Shown piece by piece: positions 36,307-44,448 of a stretch of 64,000 bases of DNA. Source of the DNA: Boudabousia tangfeifanii (GTDB lineage: Bacteria; Actinomycetota; Actinomycetes; Actinomycetales; Actinomycetaceae); contig NZ_CP017812.1 in NCBI RefSeq assembly GCF_001856685.1, positions 930,001 to 994,000 on the forward strand. The letters run 5' to 3'. The notes beneath the pieces were generated by a model. That model was not told where the DNA came from. It saw nothing but the letters and a program-made list of their open reading frames with translations, and made no database searches. How positions within the stretch are numbered: the first letter of the stretch is position 1; the number at the start of each line of letters is the position of its first letter. The position numbers were made by a program, and so were the translations under genes.

Positions 36307-37263
36307 GTGGACAAAAGCTTACCGGCGCAATCAGTTGAAGTGCTCGAAGGGTTCATTGAACACTTACAGTATGAACGAGGCCTATCTGAGCATACGGTTC
36401 GGGCATATCGACGTGATATTGAATCGCTTGCGAACTATCTTCAAAAAGAACAAGGCACAACTTTACTTGCTGCCACTACGCTTGATTTAAGAGCTTATTT
36501 GGCAAATTTGTATGACGAGCAAAAAGCACGGACTACTATTGCTAGACAAGCAGCATCTTTTCGGGCTTTCTATCGTTGGACTCAAGCTCACGAATATTTA
36601 GACTTCGATCCAGCAGCTAGACTGCATACCCCAAAGCTCGGTAAACATTTACCCACAGTTCTTAGCGTTAAAGATGTCCAAAAACTTTTCAAAACCCTAA
36701 AAGACTATGCATTGGCGTTTCCCAATGACCCAAAGGACGAAGAAACTATCTTAGCCAGAGCGCAGGCACTACGTGTTTGGGCAGAATGCGAATTACTTTA
36801 TGCCACTGGCATTCGTGTCTCTGAGCTTTGTGGCATTGATATTCCACAAGTAGACCGTGCCATTCACGCCATCAGAGTGACAGGTAAAGGAAATAAAGAA
36901 CGGGTTGTGCCGTATGGACGACCAGCTGGGACCGCCCTCGGCACATATGCTGAAAAAGGTCGGCGTATGATTGCCCAACCAGATTCTCCACCTGCTCTGT
37001 TTCTTTCAAACACGGGAAAACGAGTAGATCCAAGAGCGGTCAGAGCGGATGTGCATAAGGCGGCAGCACTTGCCCAAGTTCCAGATATTTCACCTCACGA
37101 TTTACGTCACGCTGCCGCTACCCACTTACTTAGTGGGGGAGCAGACCTACGAATCGTTCAAGAATTACTAGGACATTCCTCTTTGGCTACCACTCAACGC
37201 TACACTCATGTTGATCAGAAACGTTTGGCATTAGCCTATACGCAAGCATTCCCACGAGCCTGA
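36307..37263 (+). CDS. xerC: Tyrosine recombinase XerC
   Basis: A chromosome-dimer-resolution recombinase. All catalytic residues are present: R170 (TGIRVSEL), K194 (TGKGNKER), H264 and R267 (HDLRH), H290 (LGHSS) and Y299 (TQRYTHV). The N-terminal SAM-like domain is seen in FIEHLQYERGLSEHTVRAYR. The start is GTG 36307 behind AGGAGG. At 318 residues it is of XerC size. Its place after dprA is the usual chromosomal one, so it is not a sign of an integrated element. Confidence 0.93.
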   Translation: MDKSLPAQSVEVLEGFIEHLQYERGLSEHTVRAYRRDIESLANYLQKEQGTTLLAATTLDLRAYLANLYDEQKARTTIARQAASFRAFYRWTQAHEYLDFDPAARLHTPKLGKHLPTVLSVKDVQKLFKTLKDYALAFPNDPKDEETILARAQALRVWAECELLYATGIRVSELCGIDIPQVDRAIHAIRVTGKGNKERVVPYGRPAGTALGTYAEKGRRMIAQPDSPPALFLSNTGKRVDPRAVRADVHKAAALAQVPDISPHDLRHAAATHLLSGGADLRIVQELLGHSSLATTQRYTHVDQKRLALAYTQAFPRA

Positions 37264-37320
37264 AAACTACTCTTCTATTCGTGCCATTTGCGCCAAAACA
37301 TAGATACCTAGGATGCTACT

Positions 37321-37857
37321 TTATGGGACTAGCCGAGTGGTAAATTTTAGCTGTGACCACGGGTCTTGATAGACATGTGCCGACTTTTTTAAGCCCCAGG
37401 ATAAAACGTTCCCAGTAGCGAAGCCGACTAAATCGCCTCGCCTGACTTCTTGATTCAGTTGCACTATCGCTTGTAGTCCAGTCAAAGTGGTGCGCCAAGG
37501 ACCATAGACGGAAATAGAGACCGCGCTATCAGTCGCGACTTGCCCCGCAAAAACTACACGCCCATTCACTGGAGCGTAGATGGGCTGGCCCTTGCTAACA
37601 GTTAAGTCCCAGGCACGATTTCCTTGGTGCCAATCGAGCTTCGGAATCGCAATCGGTGAAAGCACTACGACTCTAGACACTGGCGGCAATAAGCCCGCGT
37701 GATTAGCATTTGCCGCCGGCAAAGAAGAAAAGCTAAGTAATAAGAACAACCAAGACAATGAGAGTAACACCAGATATGTTCGCGTCAGACTGCGATTAAA
37801 AGGGCAAGTGTGAGAAGAGAAAATATGATGGTGAACAACCCGTAAGAAATAGCTCAT
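37321..37857 (-). CDS. LytM/M23-fold secreted protein lacking zinc ligands
   Basis: A 178-residue protein with a hydrophobic segment at 28-48 (signal peptide or anchor, rather far from the N-terminus) followed by an M23-type domain from about 72: GNRAWDL, then GQPIYAPVNGRVVFAGQV, VRRGDLVGF and VLSWGLK. In active M23 enzymes the positions read GHRGVDL and LHWGL. Here the zinc-binding histidines are N80 and S153, though D84 remains. It is therefore probably non-catalytic, like activator LytM proteins. It sits after xerC, where actinobacteria usually have an M23 gene before rpsB; rpsB is not in this place here. Confidence 0.8.
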   Translation of the reverse strand: MSYFLRVVHHHIFSSHTCPFNRSLTRTYLVLLSLSWLFLLLSFSSLPAANANHAGLLPPVSRVVVLSPIAIPKLDWHQGNRAWDLTVSKGQPIYAPVNGRVVFAGQVATDSAVSISVYGPWRTTLTGLQAIVQLNQEVRRGDLVGFATGNVLSWGLKKSAHVYQDPWSQLKFTTRLVP

Positions 37858-37910
37858 GCTTCAACAATAAAATCATGGTTTTTTTATCCGGTTTAAAAAA
37901 ATCCGAAAGT

Positions 37911-37919
37911 TGTGGATAA
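37911..37919 (-). other. Isolated DnaA-box consensus
   Basis: TGTGGATAA is the reverse complement of TTATCCACA. It lies in the divergent region between the LytM-like gene and the GNAT fusion. TTTTCCACA also occurs at 33024-33032 and 43264-43272. They are single sites, so no origin is implied. Confidence 0.35.
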
Positions 37920-37980
37920 AACAATGGGAGCAAAAGTCGTCTGGTCGGTTCTCAGATGCCAATAGGGTAAGATTAACTGC

Positions 37981-39051
37981 ATGAGAGCGTCCTTTGAAAC
38001 TACCCGTTTAAGCTTGAGACCATTCGTGGCTAGCGATGCCGCAACTGTATTCGCTTCGATTGATGAAGAGATCAAGAAGTGGACCACGGTTCCTTACCCA
38101 TACACTGAAGAATCTGCCAAGTATTTTGTTACTGAACACGTTAAACGAATCAGTGATGAGCAGGGGCAACTGTATGGCATTTTTACCAAATCTAGCCAGG
38201 ATTTGGTAGGAACTATTGAAATCCGAAATTGCTCCCGTAACGAAGAGCAAAACGTGGGCAGTATCGGACTATGGGCTGCTAAGCCTTTCCGCAGTCAAGG
38301 AATGTTGGCCGAAGCATTACGCGCTTTAGCCACGGAAGCCTTCGAAACAAAAGCCTACTACCGGCTCGAATACCGAGCCGAAGTCGAAAACTGGTCTTCA
38401 AGAGCATTAGCCTGGGCTTGTGGATTCGAGTTTGAAGGAATAGCTCGAAAGAGTATGCCCCCAACCCCATGGGCACAAGCTCAAGGAGAAACTGACTATC
38501 GAGATATAGCAGTTTATTCTCTCCTAGCTGGCGATCGCACGACTCCAAATAGCCGCTGGCTCGGGCCGCTTCCTGGTCAGCCAAGTGGACCAAAACTAGC
38601 TGACAGTCATCGCCCAGATCAGCTGGTTCGTCAATTCCACGAAACTTATGACTGTCCGATCCTAGACGAGCCAAGCTTAGAGATTGAACGTCTAGGTATG
38701 CGAATGGATCTAATCCTAGAAGAAGCATGCGAACTCGTGGGTGCAGTCTATGGGGCAAGTGCTCGAAAAACGATGGAACTCGCTTGGCAAAACGCAAAAG
38801 CCGAAGACGATGGCACTCGTGATTTGGTAGAGACTGCGGACGCCCTCGGCGACCTAATCTATGTGATTTACGGCATGGCCCTAGAAACCGGAATTGATCT
38901 ACCTGCGGTTCTTTCCCAAGTGCAAGCATCTAATCTTTCTAAGCTAGATGCTGATGGAAGCGTAATTTACCGCGAAGACGGCAAGGTCCTAAAGGGACCA
39001 AATTTCTTCGGACCACGAATTGCCGAAGTTCTAGGTTTATCCCGCGATTAG
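37981..39051 (+). CDS. Fusion: GNAT acetyltransferase + PRA-PH/MazG-like pyrophosphohydrolase
   Basis: A 356-residue two-domain protein. Residues 1-182 are a RimJ/RimL-type GNAT domain (TTRLSLRPFVASDA; acetyl-CoA loop WAAKPFRSQGMLAEAL; ENWSSRALAWACGFEFEG). Residues about 210-345 form an all-alpha NTP-pyrophosphohydrolase domain with acidic metal ligands LEEACELVGA (E247, E248, E251) and LVETADALGDLIY (E284, D287, D291), ending with GSVIYREDGKVLKGPNF as in stand-alone PRA-PH-like proteins. A short Pro/Gly linker joins them. Acceptor and nucleotide are unknown. The upstream neighbour is divergent. Confidence 0.82.
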   Translation: MRASFETTRLSLRPFVASDAATVFASIDEEIKKWTTVPYPYTEESAKYFVTEHVKRISDEQGQLYGIFTKSSQDLVGTIEIRNCSRNEEQNVGSIGLWAAKPFRSQGMLAEALRALATEAFETKAYYRLEYRAEVENWSSRALAWACGFEFEGIARKSMPPTPWAQAQGETDYRDIAVYSLLAGDRTTPNSRWLGPLPGQPSGPKLADSHRPDQLVRQFHETYDCPILDEPSLEIERLGMRMDLILEEACELVGAVYGASARKTMELAWQNAKAEDDGTRDLVETADALGDLIYVIYGMALETGIDLPAVLSQVQASNLSKLDADGSVIYREDGKVLKGPNFFGPRIAEVLGLSRD

Positions 39052-39106
39052 CCTCGCTTCGTGGCACAATATAAAGCAATGTTCTCTAATGGAAGGTAAA
39101 CATCAA

Positions 39107-40201
39107 ATGGCACGCGTTGTAGTTGTTGGTGGCGGATACGGTGGTATCACGGTTGCTGGCGGTTTGGACGATATTGCAGAAGTGACTTTGGTCGAACAAA
39201 AAGACCAGTTCGTACACCATGCTGCCTCCTTGCGAGCTGCAGTTGACCCAGTATGGTCTCGCGCTATTTTCATGCCCTACACCCGTTTGCTCCGCAACGG
39301 TAGAGTCATTAACGCACCAGCTATGGGCGTTCAGGGTAACAAAGTTTATGTTGCTGGTCATGATCCGATTGAAGCTGATTACATCGTCTTCGCTACCGGT
39401 TCTACCTACCCATACCCAGCTAAGCACATGGTTTCCAAGTCCGCGGTGGCGCAAGCTCGACTAGAGCAGACTCGGGAAAACCTCAAGAACGCAGAAAAGG
39501 TTCTCCTAGTTGGTGTTGGTACCGTTGGCATCGAATTTGCTGGGGAACTTTCAAGTGCATACCCGAACCTTGAAATTACCATGGTCGAAAAGCAAGACCA
39601 GATCCTCGGCACTCACGACTACACCGATGAACTTCGCAAAATCATCACCAAGCAGTTGGAAGAACGTGGAATCAAGGTAATCACCGGGGCTACCCTCGGC
39701 TACAACCCACCGATCGATATGGGTGCGCTTTCGCGTTTCCAGGTTGAAACCACCAACGGGGAAAAGCTGGAAGCAGACATGTGGTTCCAATGCTACGGTT
39801 CCCAGACCGCATCGGGATACCTAGCCGCAGAATTCTCTGATGTGCTACGTCCAAATGGCCAGATTAAGGTCGACAAGTACCTCCGTGTTGAGGGACGTGA
39901 GAACGTTTACGCGGTTGGCGACATTACTGACGTGAACGAATCTAAGCGTGCAGATGCTGCTCGCGCCCACGCCCGTGTGGTGGTAGCGAATATTCGCGAC
40001 CAGATTGAAGGCCGCTCGCCTTCGACCACCTACTCGGCTGGTAAAGAATGGGTCATTTTGCCACTTGGTCCTGAAGGTGGCGCTTCACAGCTAGTTGAGC
40101 CAGATGGCAAGGTTCGCATTGTGGGCGCAGATGAAACCGCACAGATTAAGGGAACCGACCTGATGGTCTCGATGATTCGCTCGCAGTTGCGTCTGCCCTG
40201 A
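39107..40201 (+). CDS. FAD-dependent NAD(P)H:quinone oxidoreductase-like protein (NDH-2/AIF type)
   Basis: A 364-residue two-Rossmann flavoprotein. The FAD-binding GGGYGG is at 8-13; the NAD-binding site is VLLVGVGTVGIEFAGEL; the second FAD contact is NVYAVGDITDVNESKRAD. ATG 39107 is taken as the start; an ATG 18 bases upstream is possible but less family-like. There is no clear C-terminal membrane anchor of the usual NDH-2 type, so it may be nearer to the AIF/FSP1-like group. It has its own terminator and stands alone. Confidence 0.82.
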   Translation: MARVVVVGGGYGGITVAGGLDDIAEVTLVEQKDQFVHHAASLRAAVDPVWSRAIFMPYTRLLRNGRVINAPAMGVQGNKVYVAGHDPIEADYIVFATGSTYPYPAKHMVSKSAVAQARLEQTRENLKNAEKVLLVGVGTVGIEFAGELSSAYPNLEITMVEKQDQILGTHDYTDELRKIITKQLEERGIKVITGATLGYNPPIDMGALSRFQVETTNGEKLEADMWFQCYGSQTASGYLAAEFSDVLRPNGQIKVDKYLRVEGRENVYAVGDITDVNESKRADAARAHARVVVANIRDQIEGRSPSTTYSAGKEWVILPLGPEGGASQLVEPDGKVRIVGADETAQIKGTDLMVSMIRSQLRLP

Positions 40202-40245
40202 TCAGCTTTCTAGTCAGAAAATAACGGCATAATAGAATCGTTATC

Positions 40246-40285
40246 AAAATGGAGCCGAGGTCAACTATCCTCGGCTCCATTTTTG
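40246..40285 (+). terminator. Terminator after the flavoprotein gene
   Basis: A 15-bp stem AAAATGGAGCCGAGG/CCTCGGCTCCATTTT with an 8-nt loop and T tail, 44 bases after the stop. Confidence 0.9.
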
Positions 40286-40300
40286 CCGTAGTCTAGGGGT

Positions 40301-40681
40301 ATGGAAAACATCGATAGTCGCCAAGCTTTAGAAGCTCTAGTCAATGCACTTGAAGCTCACTATGAGTGCGCTTCACACGCGGCTGATCAGGATAAACTGG
40401 AAGCTGCAGAAATTGAACTTCGTGACGCTTTCTTCACCTACGATGATTTGCTCTTCACCGAGTTCGATACCGAGTTGCCTTTTGAAATGCTCGAAGACGT
40501 GGACGAGGACGTTGACTATGTCCTACTAGACGAAGATGGCGACGAAACTACCGTCATTTTTGGATACGTTGACGAAGACGATGACGACGACTATGAGGTC
40601 GAAGAACTCGATGATGAAGACTTCGACGACGAATACGATGACGATGATGACTACGACGATGAGGATGATGACGAGGACTAG
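40301..40681 (+). CDS. Extremely acidic protein of unknown function
   Basis: A 126-residue protein I do not recognise. The first 60 residues are helical and mildly acidic (LEALVNALEAHYECASHAAD). From about residue 66 it becomes almost entirely Asp/Glu with Tyr, and the last 20 residues are nearly all D, E and Y. It begins with ATG 40301 right after a terminator, so it has its own promoter or depends on read-through. Such tails act as nucleic-acid mimics or chaperone/metal-binding tails in other proteins; no function is assigned. The frame is maintained by a GAC/GAT codon run, so expansion by slippage is likely. Confidence 0.7.
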   Translation: MENIDSRQALEALVNALEAHYECASHAADQDKLEAAEIELRDAFFTYDDLLFTEFDTELPFEMLEDVDEDVDYVLLDEDGDETTVIFGYVDEDDDDDYEVEELDDEDFDDEYDDDDDYDDEDDDED

Positions 40682-40825
40682 TCCACTGTAAAAACAGTGA
40701 AACTAGTGCGACTTTCAACCAAAAGTCATTTTGTATTTCTCTTCGCCGTTTCTAAAAGCTTGCCTTGAGTTAGAGTGTGTCTAATTTTGCATGTTGATAT
40801 GCCAGTGCCGGAATAATTGATAGGT

Positions 40826-41698
40826 ATGCTTATCAACATGGATTATCTATCAGCGATTATTTTAGGCATTGTTCAGGGACTGACCGAATTTCTTCCGATT
40901 TCGTCCTCGGCACATTTACGTATCACCACAGATCTACTCGGCCTCGGTGACCCAGGTGCCGCCTTCACCGCAATTATTCAGATCGGCACTGAACTTGCTG
41001 TCCTCATTTACTTTTGGAAGGACATTTGGACAATCCTAACTCGCTGGTGGCGGTCAATGCCATGGGTCAGCCACGGTCATTTGCCCAGCTCAGATCCGCA
41101 CGTCCGGCTCGGTTGGATGATTATTGTTGGTTCTTTACCGATCGGTATCCTTGGCCTTGCACTTCAAAAATGGATTGACACTTCCTTTAGAAATCTTTGG
41201 ATTACGGTATTTACTCTCGCCTTTTTCGGCGTTTTGCTAGGTGTTGCTGACTGGTATGGAAAGCGCGAAAAGACACTCGAAAAAATGACTTGGTCAGAAG
41301 CATTGATTTATGGTTTCGCGCAGGCACTGGCTCTAATTCCAGGTGTTTCTCGTTCTGGCGGCACGATCACTGCTGGTCGTCTCATGGGCTTTACTCGTCC
41401 AGCCGCCGCACGATACTCCTTCCTTCTCGCAATGCCAGCAGTCTTTGCTTCCGGCTTGTACAAGGTATATGACGTCTTTAAGGGCGACGAAGCTGCTAAC
41501 GTGCAATGGGGACCAACGATTGTTGCCACGGTAGTTTGTTTCGTCGTAGGCTACGCTGTGATCGTTTGGTTCTTGAAGATGATTTCAACCAAATCCTTTA
41601 TGCCGTTCGTCTACTACCGGGTGGCCCTTTCTGCCTTTGTTGCCATTTGCCTTCTTACTGGACTTTTGCACGCTAACGCGATTGGAGTTGGCGTTTGA
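40826..41698 (+). CDS. uppP: Undecaprenyl-diphosphatase UppP (BacA)
   Basis: A membrane phosphatase that recycles the peptidoglycan lipid carrier. The two family motifs are present: GIVQGLTEFLPISSSAHL near the N-terminus and GVSRSGGTITAGRL near residue 175. About eight transmembrane helices are evident. Starts at TTG 40817, ATG 40826 or ATG 40838 are all possible; 40838 (MDYLSAIILG) fits the family best but lacks a well-placed ribosome-binding site. The stop overlaps the HAD gene. Confidence 0.93.
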   Translation: MLINMDYLSAIILGIVQGLTEFLPISSSAHLRITTDLLGLGDPGAAFTAIIQIGTELAVLIYFWKDIWTILTRWWRSMPWVSHGHLPSSDPHVRLGWMIIVGSLPIGILGLALQKWIDTSFRNLWITVFTLAFFGVLLGVADWYGKREKTLEKMTWSEALIYGFAQALALIPGVSRSGGTITAGRLMGFTRPAAARYSFLLAMPAVFASGLYKVYDVFKGDEAANVQWGPTIVATVVCFVVGYAVIVWFLKMISTKSFMPFVYYRVALSAFVAICLLTGLLHANAIGVGV

Positions 41699-42384
41699 GT
41701 AATGGCCTGCCGCAAGCCGTCCTGCTCGATATGGATGGTACATGTATCGACTCAGAGCCGCTTTGGATTGCGGCTGAGGTAGCTTTGGCGAAAAAACACG
41801 GGGAAGTTTTTGATCCCAAGGATGGAGTCCAGTTCGTCGGAACTTCCATCTTGGATACGGCTGAATATTTTAAAAAGTGGTTACAACTTCCGCAAAGTGC
41901 ACAAGATATTGCTGATGAGATTGTGGCAAATGTAGTCGCTGCTCTAGGCAGCGCGGCACTACAACTACGACCGGGATTGCCACAATTGTTGGTTGAATGC
42001 CAAAGGCTGAATCTTCCGGTTGCTTTAGTTACCAGTTCCTATCAGGTTTTCGCCGACGCCTTTATCGCTAAACTTGAGCAGGAGCCATTTGCCCAAGAAT
42101 TGAAGCGGCCGATATTTTCCGCAGTGGTCACTGGGGATGAAAAGCTACCGAATAAACCCGATCCAGCACCATACCAAGCGGCAGCTACTCGTCTTGGGAT
42201 GAACCCCCAAGAGTGTCTTGCGGTTGAAGACTCACCTACAGGATTGCGGAGTGCTTTAAATGCCGGATGCCAAGTGGTAGGAATCGAATGTATGAATCCA
42301 ATCCCTAGTTGGCCAGGAATTACTGAGCTTTCCTCTTTAGCTGATTTGGATGAGAAGCTGCTTAGGAAGTTGGCCTCCGCCTGA
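41695..42384 (+). CDS. HAD-superfamily phosphatase (beta-phosphoglucomutase-like)
   Basis: A 229-residue HAD hydrolase. The nucleophile motif is LLDMDGTCIDSEPLW, motif II is the VTSS segment, motif III Lys lies in KLPNKPDPAPYQAA and motif IV in AVEDSPTGLRSALNAG. It starts at TTG 41695, overlapping the uppP stop by 4 bases (TTGA), so translation is coupled. The substrate is unknown; subfamily members act on sugar phosphates or phosphoglycolate. The 3' end overlaps the convergent RecB-like gene by 23 bases. Confidence 0.87.
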   Translation: MSNGLPQAVLLDMDGTCIDSEPLWIAAEVALAKKHGEVFDPKDGVQFVGTSILDTAEYFKKWLQLPQSAQDIADEIVANVVAALGSAALQLRPGLPQLLVECQRLNLPVALVTSSYQVFADAFIAKLEQEPFAQELKRPIFSAVVTGDEKLPNKPDPAPYQAAATRLGMNPQECLAVEDSPTGLRSALNAGCQVVGIECMNPIPSWPGITELSSLADLDEKLLRKLASA

Positions 42385-43228
42385 TGGTGAGCAATTGCTT
42401 CGCCCGTTCATGATCATATTTCGGTAGTTCACTACCAAAGGCAGGACAGATCGACTGATATGAGCACCAAGGACATAAAGGTCCGGTTTTTGGAATGAAA
42501 TTTCCGCTTTCTAGCGCTTTTTCCATTTCATTCCAAGTATCATTGATGTCTCGTTCAATCAGTTGTAGATCAGTTTCTTGCGGATCAAGGGTTAGGACTT
42601 TTCCATGCTCAACATAGACCAGTTGGCACCTGGCCGGGAGAGTCTGCTTTTCATTATTTAACAGCAGAGAATAGAACCGCATCTGGCTTAAAGCTTTTTC
42701 TTGATATTGCGGTTTGGGAACTTTACCGGTTTTGTAATCGACCACGCGCAAAGCGCCATTATCTGGGCGGACATCAATTCGGTCAATAAAACCTCGAATG
42801 GCAACGCCGGAAGGAAGTACTGTCCGGATTTCAGTTTCGGTTCCACCGTTTTGTAGGGCTGGTGGATTTTCAATCTGAAAATATTTGAAAATGACTGCTT
42901 GAATTCGCTGAACTAACGCAAGTTCATCGTCTTTGGTGGGGAACAGGACATCAGCTTCAGGATTTTCTTTTCGAACCAGGGCGAATGCTGGATCGATTTG
43001 AGATTGGGCTGCGGCAAGAGTTCGTTCTTGGGGTGGAAGCTGAAATAAGTTTTCAAGCACTTGATGTACCGTGGTGCCGAAAATCAGGTGTAGCTTAGGC
43101 TCCTCGGGAATACGGTCGACCATGGTAAAGCGATATTTCAACGGACACTGTTGAAAATCTTTTAGCCGTGAGAAAGAAAGGAAGCTTTGTGGCCTTTGTA
43201 GTTCGGTTTCACCTTGATTTTCAGTCAT
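42362..43228 (-). CDS. RecB-family PD-(D/E)XK exonuclease with Fe-S cysteines
   Basis: A 288-residue Cas4/AddB-like nuclease. Core motifs: SRLKDFQQCPLKYRF near the N-terminus, GFIDRIDVRPDNGALRVVDY followed by KTGK (D...D-x-K catalytic set). Four cysteines suit a 4Fe-4S cluster: one in the QQCP segment and three in CPWCSYQSICPAFG. ATG 43228 (MTENQGET) follows AGGAG by only 1 base; the frame is open 15 codons further. This gene beside trmI and the pup locus is an actinobacterial neighbourhood. There is no CRISPR array, so Cas4 function is unlikely. Confidence 0.87.
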   Translation of the reverse strand: MTENQGETELQRPQSFLSFSRLKDFQQCPLKYRFTMVDRIPEEPKLHLIFGTTVHQVLENLFQLPPQERTLAAAQSQIDPAFALVRKENPEADVLFPTKDDELALVQRIQAVIFKYFQIENPPALQNGGTETEIRTVLPSGVAIRGFIDRIDVRPDNGALRVVDYKTGKVPKPQYQEKALSQMRFYSLLLNNEKQTLPARCQLVYVEHGKVLTLDPQETDLQLIERDINDTWNEMEKALESGNFIPKTGPLCPWCSYQSICPAFGSELPKYDHERAKQLLTIRRRPTS

Positions 43229-43351
43229 GCTCCTAAAATACCCGCTTTTTCTGTTTTTTGGGGTTTTCCACACTCCAAGTTAGGCAAAGCACGCTGGTAT
43301 CTAGCTAGCGGGTCGTTCGAAAAGGCAAACACACAGGTAAACTAGAAGGTG

Positions 43352-44443
43352 ATGAATACACAAAACGAATCACCAGCTTTTTCCGAAGATGAATCGGAAG
43401 TACTATTCCAACGCGTTGATCTTGAGCCAGTCGCTGATCTTGGCGTGCGTCGCGGGCCATTTCGCGTAGGCGATCGTGTTCAACTTACCGACCCCAAGGG
43501 GAAGCTTTTTACGATTACTCTAACCGAGGACGGTACTTTTAACACTCATAAGTCAGCGTTTAAGCACCGTGATTTGCTTGGAAAACCGGAAGGCACAGTT
43601 TTAGAAACTGCCGAGGGCGTTCGCTACTTGTGTCTGCGTCCTCTTCTTAGTGACTATGTACTGTCCATGCCTCGTGGAGCTGCAGTAATCTATCCGAAAG
43701 ATGCTGCCCTAATCGTGCAATATGCTGATATTTTTCCAGGCGCTCGGGTAGTGGAAGCTGGCGTTGGTTCAGGCGCTCTTTCTCTTTCTTTAATCTCGGC
43801 GATTGGGGATACTGGCAAACTACTTAGCGTCGAGCGGCGGGAAGACTTCGCGGAGATTGCTAAGGCGAATGTTGATCTTTGGTTTGGTGGGCGTCCTAAG
43901 AGCTGGCAGGTTGCAGTTGGTGACTTAAACCAGGTACTTCCCGCAAGATGTGAACCGCATTCGGTTGATCGGGTCATTTTAGATATGCTTGCCCCTTGGG
44001 AAAACTTGGAGGAAGTTGCACAAGCACTAGTGCCCGGTGGTGTTTTGCTTTGTTATGTAGCTACTGTCACGCAGCTTTCTCGCTTGGTCGAAGATTTACG
44101 TGCAACTGGTCGATTCACCACGCCTCACGCTTGGGAAACTATGTCTAGGGATTGGCACCTTGAGGGGCTGGCAGTTCGTCCCGAACACCGGATGGTGGGC
44201 CATACCGGCTTCCTTTTGACTTGCCGGACTATGGCGAGTGGTGTTAGCCCCTTGGAGAAGAAGAAACGCCCAGCAAAGGCGGCAGAAGGTCTAGCTGGAC
44301 AATGGGATGATACTGATTCTTGGAGCGACACAGAGATCGGCTTGCGTCCAGTTTCTGAGAAAAAGCTCCGGCGAGTTCGGCGTGATGTGACGGCTAAAGC
44401 TAATCACTGGTTAGGCGAAACAACTGACGGCTCAGAAGCTTAA
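43352..44443 (+). CDS. trmI: tRNA (adenine-N1-)-methyltransferase TrmI
   Basis: It makes m1A58 in the T loop of tRNA. The SAM-binding core is VVEAGVGSGALSLSLISAIG, then SVERREDFAEIAKANVD and DRVILDMLAPWENLEEVA. An N-terminal beta domain (FRVGDRVQLTDPKG) and a C-terminal basic tail (EKKKRPAKA; KLRRVRRDVTAKANH) are present. At 363 residues it is longer than the mycobacterial enzyme. The GTG 3 bases upstream could also start it. It precedes arc, as in mycobacteria. Confidence 0.93.
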   Translation: MNTQNESPAFSEDESEVLFQRVDLEPVADLGVRRGPFRVGDRVQLTDPKGKLFTITLTEDGTFNTHKSAFKHRDLLGKPEGTVLETAEGVRYLCLRPLLSDYVLSMPRGAAVIYPKDAALIVQYADIFPGARVVEAGVGSGALSLSLISAIGDTGKLLSVERREDFAEIAKANVDLWFGGRPKSWQVAVGDLNQVLPARCEPHSVDRVILDMLAPWENLEEVAQALVPGGVLLCYVATVTQLSRLVEDLRATGRFTTPHAWETMSRDWHLEGLAVRPEHRMVGHTGFLLTCRTMASGVSPLEKKKRPAKAAEGLAGQWDDTDSWSDTEIGLRPVSEKKLRRVRRDVTAKANHWLGETTDGSEA

Positions 44444-44448
44444 AGTAG

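Noticed and set aside
36307..37263. Tyrosine recombinase as integrase of a mobile element
   Set aside because: Its order after dprA and its XerC-type sequence are standard housekeeping; there is no cargo or flanking repeat.
37911..37919. Replication origin from DnaA-box-like sites
   Set aside because: Only isolated boxes at 33024, 37911 and 43264; no cluster, no dnaA/dnaN, no AT-rich unwinding element.
42362..43228. RecB-like nuclease as Cas4
   Set aside because: No CRISPR array or cas genes; it has a conserved actinobacterial position beside trmI and the pup locus.
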